Source: a bacterium
GTDB lineage: Bacteria; CSSED10-310; JAJRTK01
Direction: 5' to 3'
NCBI GenBank assembly: GCA_024278345.1
Contig: JAJRTK010000478.1
Coordinates: 1 to 5,108 of the forward strand
Length of the DNA stretch: 5,108 bases
This document shows positions 1-4,744 of the stretch, piece by piece. Positions within the stretch are counted from its first letter, which is position 1. Every line of letters starts with the position of its first letter. The translations under genes and the position numbers were made by a program. The notes below the pieces were generated by a model. That model made no database searches and was not told the origin of the DNA. It saw nothing but the letters and a program-made list of their open reading frames with translations.

Positions 1-28
1 TGACGCATACCATGGGCTGGGTTCCGCT

Positions 29-92
29 CCCATCGGTCGCCGTCCGGCGCCCACTGCTCGCCATTTTCGCCCCTTTCCCCATCGGTGGCCGT
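29..92. repeat. Short direct repeat pair (15 bp, one mismatch)
   Basis: CCCATCGGTCGCCGT at 29-43 recurs as CCCATCGGTGGCCGT at 78-92, with one mismatch and a start-to-start distance of 49 bases. The similarity does not extend convincingly beyond these bases. It could be a pair of protein-binding sites or coincidence in a C-rich stretch. Function unknown. Confidence 0.4.
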
Positions 93-138
93 AAAAATGA
101 AGCGCCACCCGGTATTCCCCGGCTGCACCGCAAAGGTG

Positions 139-190
139 ACTGGCTCCAAAGGAAACGGTTGTGCGGGAAAGTGTGTCCTTTGGCACCAGT
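139..190. repeat. Imperfect inverted repeat, candidate activator-binding site
   Basis: The arms are 139-153 (ACTGGCTCCAAAGGA) and 176-190 (TCCTTTGGCACCAGT). They are reverse complements at 13 of 15 positions and are separated by 22 bases. The centre is at about 164.5, roughly 126 bases upstream of the start point predicted from the -24/-12 promoter at 264-279. Sigma-54 activators commonly bind dyads about 80-150 bases upstream of their promoters, so the placement fits an upstream activating sequence. The symmetry is visible in the sequence; the role is inferred. It could alternatively form an RNA hairpin if transcribed from further upstream. Confidence 0.45.
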
Positions 191-263
191 TCCTTTTTCC
201 AGATGGTGAGCTCTGTTTCTTCCGTGGAGCTCGGCTTCTCTGCTTCTCCACGAAAAGCCTAGT

Positions 264-279
264 TTGGCGCGATCCTTGC
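264..279 (+). promoter_or_regulatory. Predicted sigma-54 (RpoN) -24/-12 promoter
   Basis: The bases TTGGCGCG-ATCC-TTGC match the sigma-54 consensus YTGGCACG-N4-TTGCW at every position of the core except one A-to-G change in the -24 box; the W after TTGC is G. The invariant GG (266-267) and GC (278-279) have the correct 12-base offset. Taking the C at 279 as -12 puts transcription start near G291, leaving about 60 bases of leader before the ATG at 351. No equally good -35/-10 pair was seen nearby. An upstream dyad at 139-190 supports the reading. Confidence 0.6.
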
Positions 280-284
280 GCCTC

Positions 285-307
285 TGTTCCGGCGAAAGAA
301 CGGAACA
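285..307. repeat. Perfect 7-bp dyad over the predicted transcription start
   Basis: TGTTCCG at 285-291 and CGGAACA at 301-307 are exact reverse complements separated by nine bases. The dyad covers the start point predicted from the -24/-12 promoter, so a protein bound here could block transcription. A transcript starting near 291 would lack the left arm, so a DNA operator is likelier than an RNA hairpin. No regulator family can be assigned. Confidence 0.35.
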
Positions 308-318
308 CCCAGCATCCC

Positions 319-336
319 GTGGGGAATCATTCCCAC
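319..336 (+). repeat. Small inverted repeat in the leader just before the ribosome binding site
   Basis: GTGGGGAAT at 319-327 is followed by one base and then ATTCCCAC at 329-336. As RNA this gives about seven base pairs with one bulged G (321) and a three-base loop, ending three bases before the AAGGAG at 340. It may be a leader hairpin affecting translation or mRNA stability, a DNA operator, or chance. Confidence 0.35.
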
Positions 337-339
337 ACA

Positions 340-345
340 AAGGAG
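340..345 (+). promoter_or_regulatory. Ribosome binding site fixing the flavoprotein start
   Basis: AAGGAG lies five bases before the ATG at 351. It decides the start: the same frame is open upstream to a TTG at 264, but that codon lies inside the predicted -24 promoter box and has no ribosome binding site. The extra 29 residues would be a low-complexity, Arg/Ser/Glu-rich stretch. Confidence 0.85.
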
Positions 346-350
346 AAGGT

Positions 351-2642
351 ATGGCGGGCGAGGACACGAAACAACTCTTCGTGATGACTCAAAACCATCA
401 GCTTCAGCGCCATTTGTCCCAGCTTCTCCAGGAGTTCTATCCGTGGGGAGTTGTGGTTTCGGAGCCATCCCTTGTGGCTCTGCTCGAGGGTCTCCAGAAC
501 GCAACGCCAACAGCCCTGATCCTCGATGATTCAGCGGGCTCCGAGCTCCTGGCCGAAGGTATTTCGTGTGCCAAAGGGCTGGTCCCATCGCTTCCTATCG
601 CCGTCGTTGCCGTGGAGCAGGTTCCAGAGATCGAGCTTCGGAGAGTCGGCGCACGGATCGTCTTGTCCTGGCCGCAAGACCGGGAACAGCTAGACGACTG
701 GCTTCGCCACCTATTTTCTCCGGGAGATCAAGGGGGAACCTCCAAGAGAGCTGGCCAGGATGAATCCGGTGCCACCTGGCTCCGGATGGGAGTTTCCGCC
801 AGCGCTTCGTGGCGGCCGAGCAACTTTCCTTGCCGAGCCGCCTGTCCCGTGGGCACCAATGCGGGGGGGTATTCAAGCCTGGTGGCCCAGGGCCGCTACC
901 GCGAAGCCTACGCTCTGGCGCGGCGCCCCAATCCGCTGGCATCGGTCTGTGGCTGGATTTGCGCGCATCCCTGCGAAGTGGCCTGCCGGCGGGATCGATT
1001 GGATCAGCCCATCGCCATTCGCGCCCTCAAGCGATTCGTCACGGAGCGGTGCGGACCGGAGAGCGGGCGGGACTTCGACGAGATCCTCAGCATCGTCGAG
1101 ATCCCCAGGCCCAGGATTGCTGGTGGGAAAGTGGCGATCATCGGCGCGGGCCCGGCAGGCCTTGCGGCTGCGCACGATTTGGCGCTCATGGGGCACACTG
1201 TGGTGATTTTTGATCGGGCCCTCTTGGCGGGGGGAATGCTTCGAGCGGGGATTCCCAGATATCGTCTCCCACGGGAAACCCTGGACCTCGAGGTGGAGTT
1301 CATCCGCTATCTGGGCGTGGAATTCCGCATGGGGGTGGAAATTGGATCTGAGGTCTCTTTCCAGGAGCTCCGCCAGGAGTACGACGCTGTTTTTCTTGCT
1401 CCCGGCTGCGGGACCGGTCGAAATCTGTCGATTCCTGGAAGTGAACTGGAAGGCGTGATCAACGCCGTGAGCTTTTTGGCCCACGTCAACCTCGGGCACC
1501 CCATCGCCATCGGCCAAGAGGTCGTTGTCATCGGTGGTGGAAATGTTGCCTACGACGTGGCGCGGAGCGCACAATTGCTCTTCGTGGCTGACGGTGAGTC
1601 GGGGCGCCTTGCTCTGGACAGCGCCAGGATCGCCGCTCGTTCTCTCCGGCGCAAGGTGACGATGGTGGCGCTGGAGGCCCCCAGCGAAATGCTGGCAGAC
1701 CCCACGGAGATCCGCGAGGCAGCCGAAGAGGGAGTGCGGCTGGTGACTCGGCGAGGACCCGCTGAGATTCAGGGCGAAGGCGGGCGAGTCAGCGGCCTGG
1801 TGACTCTGCAAGTGGAGCGCGTTTTCGACCAGAAGGGCAAGTTCAGCCCGATCCTCACGCCCGGAACAGAGCAGATCATCCAAGCAGACACCGTGATCAT
1901 CGCCATTGGCCAGGTGGCGGATCTCCGGTTTCTTGGAGAGGAGCACGGACTGGAGATCACTCCACGTTGGACCGTCAAGGTCGAGCCCAAGACCCTCGCC
2001 ACATCGGACCCGCGTGTTTTCGCCGGTGGCGACGTAGTATGGGGTCCTCGCATTGCCATCGATGCCATTGCCGATGGCCGCAAGGCCGCCCGCTCAATCG
2101 ATACTCTTATCACCGGAAGAGGCGACGAGGCCAAAGAGCTTGTCTACCGAACCTTCCCCACCGATGGATACTCGCATCCTTTCGCCGTGGGCGACTACGA
2201 AAAGATCCCGCGGCATCGCGTTCCCATCCGCGCTCCGGACGCCAGAGCCCTCCGACAGCCAGTGGAACTGGGTTACGGCGAGGAGCAGGCCAGGGAGGAG
2301 GGCAGCCGATGCCTCCACTGCTGGATCAACACGATCTTCTATTCCACCGCGGTCAACGGATCGGAATGCATCCAGTGCGGCGGATGCGTGGATGTTTGCC
2401 CCGAAGACTGCATCGATCTGATTTCCCTGGTCCGCGTGGCGGGGGAAGAAGATGGAAACCGGAGGCTCTTGCCTGATGGAACGGAGTTCACCATCAGCGG
2501 TGCCGCGATGATCAAGGACGAGACAAGCTGCATTCGCTGCGGCCTCTGTGCCCGGAGGTGCCCGGCGGAAGTCATCTCCATGGAGGCTTTTTACCAGAAA
2601 GACGAGCTCCCCTGGATCCAACATGCCGATATCTCGGTCTGA
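351..2642 (+). CDS. GltD-like FAD/Fe-S NAD(P)H oxidoreductase with N-terminal receiver-like domain
   Basis: 763 residues, no membrane segment, presumably cytoplasmic. Residues 8-122 follow the alternating strand/helix pattern of a CheY-like receiver. D59 or D60 could be the phosphoacceptor, but the acidic pair after strand 1 is missing and the Lys of KP is Trp (W107-P108), so it looks degenerate. A GltD-type cysteine region follows (C161, C165, C200, C204, C208, C212). Next come the FAD motif GAGPAG (265-270), a second dinucleotide motif GGGNVA (395-400), and the C-terminal FAD motif AGGD (558-561). The C-terminus has CLHC (654-657) and a two-cluster ferredoxin module, C673-x2-C676-x2-C679-x3-C683 and C727-x2-C730-x2-C733-x3-C737. 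The family moves electrons between NAD(P)H and iron-sulfur clusters. As first gene of a Rieske/cytochrome b cluster it is likely the NAD(P)H module of that complex, not glutamate synthase: no glutamate synthase large-subunit gene is in this window. The enzyme class is firm; partner and direction are inferred. Confidence 0.9.
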   Translation: MAGEDTKQLFVMTQNHQLQRHLSQLLQEFYPWGVVVSEPSLVALLEGLQNATPTALILDDSAGSELLAEGISCAKGLVPSLPIAVVAVEQVPEIELRRVGARIVLSWPQDREQLDDWLRHLFSPGDQGGTSKRAGQDESGATWLRMGVSASASWRPSNFPCRAACPVGTNAGGYSSLVAQGRYREAYALARRPNPLASVCGWICAHPCEVACRRDRLDQPIAIRALKRFVTERCGPESGRDFDEILSIVEIPRPRIAGGKVAIIGAGPAGLAAAHDLALMGHTVVIFDRALLAGGMLRAGIPRYRLPRETLDLEVEFIRYLGVEFRMGVEIGSEVSFQELRQEYDAVFLAPGCGTGRNLSIPGSELEGVINAVSFLAHVNLGHPIAIGQEVVVIGGGNVAYDVARSAQLLFVADGESGRLALDSARIAARSLRRKVTMVALEAPSEMLADPTEIREAAEEGVRLVTRRGPAEIQGEGGRVSGLVTLQVERVFDQKGKFSPILTPGTEQIIQADTVIIAIGQVADLRFLGEEHGLEITPRWTVKVEPKTLATSDPRVFAGGDVVWGPRIAIDAIADGRKAARSIDTLITGRGDEAKELVYRTFPTDGYSHPFAVGDYEKIPRHRVPIRAPDARALRQPVELGYGEEQAREEGSRCLHCWINTIFYSTAVNGSECIQCGGCVDVCPEDCIDLISLVRVAGEEDGNRRLLPDGTEFTISGAAMIKDETSCIRCGLCARRCPAEVISMEAFYQKDELPWIQHADISV

Positions 2643-2657
2643 GCCGGGACTCAGACC
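2636..2657 (+). other. Perfect stem-loop spanning the flavoprotein stop codon
   Basis: GGTCTGAG (2636-2643) and CTCAGACC (2650-2657) are exact reverse complements with a six-base loop, CCGGGA. The left arm contains the TGA stop (2640-2642). No run of T follows on either strand, so it does not look like an intrinsic terminator. It could limit read-through, protect or process the mRNA between the first gene and the rest of the cluster, or be chance. The remaining gap to 2772 holds no gene. Confidence 0.5.
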
Positions 2658-2760
2658 ACAAACCGGTTGATGCGCGACCGCGGGATGGAAAGAACAGACT
2701 AAGAAACCAATGCTGCTTCCCAAGATCCCGTGAGTAGAAGGCAAGCAGCCAAGAAAGAGC

Positions 2761-2764
2761 GAGG
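2761..2764 (+). promoter_or_regulatory. Ribosome binding site for the GTG start of the Rieske gene
   Basis: GAGG lies eight bases before the GTG at 2773. Upstream in this frame a TGA occurs at 2731-2733 and there is no ATG between, so the non-ATG start is forced if the twin-arginine region is to be kept. A TTG at 2776 is the only close alternative. Confidence 0.6.
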
Positions 2765-2772
2765 TCCAAAAA

Positions 2773-3258
2773 GTGTTGCTCGACGATTTAGCCGAACAAG
2801 CTGAAGAAAACGAACCGAACCGCCGAGAGTTCTTGGCACAAGCTGGAGTCGCCTCCCTTGGTGTGGCAACGGTGGGTACGGGAACGGTCGCCGTGGGATT
2901 CCTCTCGCCGGCGGTGCTGTACGAACCGCCGAAAAAGGTTTCTGCCGGCACCCTGGGCGATCATCCGGAAGGCACGGTGCATTTCTCGCCGGAGTACAAG
3001 CTGTACGTGATCCATCGGAAGCGGCGACTTTACGCCTTGAGCGCCATCTGTACGCATCTCGGATGCATGACGCGGTATCAGCGAGATTCGCGGGAGATCC
3101 ACTGCCCCTGCCACGGAAGCCGGTTCTCGCTGGAGGGTGAGGTTCTGAATGGGCCTGCGGCCGAGCCTCTTCCTCGGTTTCCCATCGCCCTTCAAGAAGA
3201 GCAGCTCGTCATTGATCGCGGGCGCGAGGTGGGTCCTGATGAAGCACTCGTAATCTGA
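2773..3258 (+). CDS. Rieske 2Fe-2S protein of a cytochrome bc/b6f-type complex
   Basis: 161 residues with a GTG start. It carries electrons from quinol oxidised at the Qo site to a c-type cytochrome. A short acidic N-terminus precedes a twin-arginine motif (N16-R-R-E-F-L21) and one hydrophobic segment (about 24-49), so it is probably exported by Tat and kept as a membrane anchor. The cluster boxes are C93-T-H-L-G-C98 and C111-P-C-H-G-S116. Ligands should be C93, H95, C111 and H114, with a C98-C113 disulfide. The Ser after the second box is present, but the Tyr that raises redox potential in many homologues is Phe (F118), suggesting a lower potential. Length fits compact bacterial Rieske subunits. 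The cytochrome b gene begins 11 bases downstream. Equivalent genes are called petC or qcrA; I leave the symbol open. Confidence 0.95.
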   Translation: MLLDDLAEQAEENEPNRREFLAQAGVASLGVATVGTGTVAVGFLSPAVLYEPPKKVSAGTLGDHPEGTVHFSPEYKLYVIHRKRRLYALSAICTHLGCMTRYQRDSREIHCPCHGSRFSLEGEVLNGPAAEPLPRFPIALQEEQLVIDRGREVGPDEALVI

Positions 3259-3269
3259 AGGAGCCATCC

Positions 3270-4049
3270 ATGAGCAGCTTCCCGAAGAAAAAACGCCCGG
3301 GCTTCGCCAAGAGGGTTTGGCGCTCCATTGTTCGCCACGGCGCTCCCAACACGAACCGGAACCGATCCCTGGCGGTCTTCACGAATCTCTTTCTCCACAT
3401 TCACCCGGTGAAGGTCCGGCGCCGAGCCATGCGGTTCCGGGCGACCTATTACCTTGGCGGACTCACAGCGGCGACCTTCTTTTTGCTCGTGGTGTCGGGC
3501 GCCTTCCTGATGATCTACTACCGGCCGGATCCCCTGCGAGCCTACGGGGATATGAAGGATCTTCAGTACGTGGTCTGGATGGGCCGGTTCCTACGCAATC
3601 TTCACCGCTGGGCGGCGCACACGATGGTGCTCTTGGCGTTTCTTCACCTCTGCCGAGTCTTTTTTGCCGCGGCGTACAAGCCGCCTCGGGAGTTCAACTG
3701 GGTGATCGGCGTCGTTTTGATGGGCCTGACGCTTCTTCTGAGTTACACGGGCTACCTGCTTCCGTGGGATCAGTTGGCCTTTTGGGGCGTGTCCGTGGGG
3801 ACCAACATCATCAGTGCGATGCCCGCGGGCGGTGACATGGTCAAGCTCTTGCTTTTGGGGGGAACAGGCGTAGGCGGAAACGCTCTCATCCGATTCTACG
3901 TCCTACACTGTTTCATTCTGCCGGCGGTGTTGACCGTGGGGATCGCGCTCCACATCTGGCGCTTCCGGAAGGATGGCGGCGTCTGTCTGCCCCCGTATGA
4001 GGGGCCGGATCAACAGGCAACGACGGCATCGAAAGGGGGATCCCCATGA
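3270..4049 (+). CDS. petB: Cytochrome b6-type subunit (N-terminal, four-helix half of cytochrome b)
   Basis: 259 residues; it binds two b haems and forms part of the quinol-oxidising and quinone-reducing sites. About 57 basic, hydrophilic residues precede four predicted membrane helices (roughly 58-83, 108-132, 144-165, 205-231). The haem ligands are H112 and H126 in helix B and H213 and H228 in helix D. The 15-residue step in helix D is that of b6, not mitochondrial-type cytochrome b. Also b6-like are HRW (112-114), PRE (139-141) and LPWDQ (164-168). The YCLGG motif of b6, whose Cys binds haem c_i, reads YYLGG here (Y61), so that haem should not be covalently attached in the usual way. AAGGAG at 3258-3263 is six bases before the ATG. 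The gene ends in an ATGA overlap with the next, indicating translational coupling and a split cytochrome b. Confidence 0.94.
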   Translation: MSSFPKKKRPGFAKRVWRSIVRHGAPNTNRNRSLAVFTNLFLHIHPVKVRRRAMRFRATYYLGGLTAATFFLLVVSGAFLMIYYRPDPLRAYGDMKDLQYVVWMGRFLRNLHRWAAHTMVLLAFLHLCRVFFAAAYKPPREFNWVIGVVLMGLTLLLSYTGYLLPWDQLAFWGVSVGTNIISAMPAGGDMVKLLLLGGTGVGGNALIRFYVLHCFILPAVLTVGIALHIWRFRKDGGVCLPPYEGPDQQATTASKGGSP

Positions 4050-4744
4050 AACGCTTCGAACCGGTCATCGGACAAGACGTGGGCGAGGTTCCCGTGAGGC
4101 TCCTCTTCACTCAGGACGAAGCCGGCGTTTTGGTGGACCAGGCCCAGGAGCCCATGGTCATGACCGTGCCTCACTTGATCCTCCGGGAGCTCATCGCCTT
4201 CCTGGTGCTGACTTGGATCCTGGTGATGGTCTCTCTTCTCTGGGACGCGCCTTTGGAGGCGATTGCGAATCCGAGCCAGACCCCGAATCCATCGAAGGCG
4301 CCGTGGTATTTCCTTGGCTTGCAGGAACTGCTCCACTACTACCCTCCCCTGATTGCGGGGATCGTCTTGCCGGGCCTTGCGGTCCTGGCCCTTGTCATCA
4401 TCCCCTATTTTGAAATCAACATCCGGCGGCCTCCTCTTTTCGATGAAAAACGAGGCAAGCGGCTGGCGGCGCTCTGGGTGACCATCATCGGGGCCTGCGT
4501 GGCCATGAGCCTGCCGGCTGAAGTGATGCCCTGGGTCTTGGTAATTCCGACTCTGCTGGGAGGTCTGGTCATCACGGGGAGCGCGTTGGGACTTGGAGTC
4601 TTGGCGCGGCTTCAGGACCGTTCCCTGGCTTTCTGGCTCATGTCCTGGTTCATCCTGGAGCTCACCGTTCTCACCATCGTGGGCACCTTCTTCCGAGGTC
4701 CATTTTGGATGTTGACTCTACCCTGGATCGAGGGGATTTACTGA
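4046..4744 (+). CDS. Cytochrome b C-terminal subunit (subunit IV-like, extended)
   Basis: 232 residues; it supplies the other half of cytochrome b, including most of the Qo site, and no b-haem ligands. A hydrophilic N-terminus (1-42) is followed by about five predicted membrane helices (roughly 46-66, 102-121, 140-157, 161-187, 194-213), more than the three of plant subunit IV. The Qo motif PEWY is replaced by APWY (85-88), followed by FLGLQELL. This pattern is familiar to me from menaquinol-type and planctomycete/nitrospira-like complexes. A conserved-looking GTFFRGP (213-219) closes the last helix. Start: AGGGGGA (4034-4040) five bases before an ATG overlapping the previous stop by four bases. 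PetD is the nearest named relative, but the extra helices make the symbol uncertain. Confidence 0.9.
   Translation: MKRFEPVIGQDVGEVPVRLLFTQDEAGVLVDQAQEPMVMTVPHLILRELIAFLVLTWILVMVSLLWDAPLEAIANPSQTPNPSKAPWYFLGLQELLHYYPPLIAGIVLPGLAVLALVIIPYFEINIRRPPLFDEKRGKRLAALWVTIIGACVAMSLPAEVMPWVLVIPTLLGGLVITGSALGLGVLARLQDRSLAFWLMSWFILELTVLTIVGTFFRGPFWMLTLPWIEGIY

Larger units (their letters stand above)
1..263. other. Upstream region without a credible gene
   Basis: I find no convincing gene here. The longest + reading frame (about 85-384) encodes a Cys/Arg/His-rich peptide with no recognisable domain and runs through the predicted promoter and ribosome binding site of the next gene. On the minus strand an ATG at 64-62 has a purine-rich AAAGGGG five bases before it and stays open to the window edge (21 codons). 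It could be the start of a divergent gene, but nothing else supports that. The region also carries inverted repeats at 139-190 and 223-252 and a short direct repeat at 29-43 and 78-92. Best read as an intergenic regulatory region. Confidence 0.6.

Noticed and set aside
1-64. Possible divergent gene start on the minus strand (ATG at 64-62 with AAAGGGG before it)
   Set aside because: Only 21 codons are visible, with no recognisable sequence. The purine run may be incidental in a C-rich + strand. It needs sequence beyond the window.
264-350. N-terminal extension of the flavoprotein from a TTG at 264
   Set aside because: The TTG lies inside the -24 promoter element and has no ribosome binding site. 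The ATG at 351 has AAGGAG at ideal spacing, and the extra residues look non-coding.
85-384. + strand reading frame of 99 codons upstream
   Set aside because: No domain, odd composition, no clear ribosome binding site, and it overlaps both the promoter and the start of the real gene.
873-1946. Long minus-strand reading frame (357 codons) opposite the flavoprotein gene
   Set aside because: A shadow frame of the GC-rich codons on the + strand. The + frame has clear FAD, NAD and Fe-S motifs, while the minus product shows none.
351-2642. Glutamate synthase small subunit (gltD) as the function of the first gene
   Set aside because: The core is homologous, but the extra receiver-like and ferredoxin domains, the acidic NAD-loop residue and the Rieske/cytochrome b neighbours argue for a respiratory role. 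No glutamate synthase large-subunit gene is present.
2636-2657. Intrinsic terminator after the flavoprotein gene
   Set aside because: The stem is perfect but no T-rich tract follows on either strand, so I describe it only as a stem-loop.
2094-2951. Minus-strand reading frame (285 codons) across the flavoprotein/Rieske junction
   Set aside because: It overlaps two well-supported genes on the opposite strand and its product has no recognisable motif.
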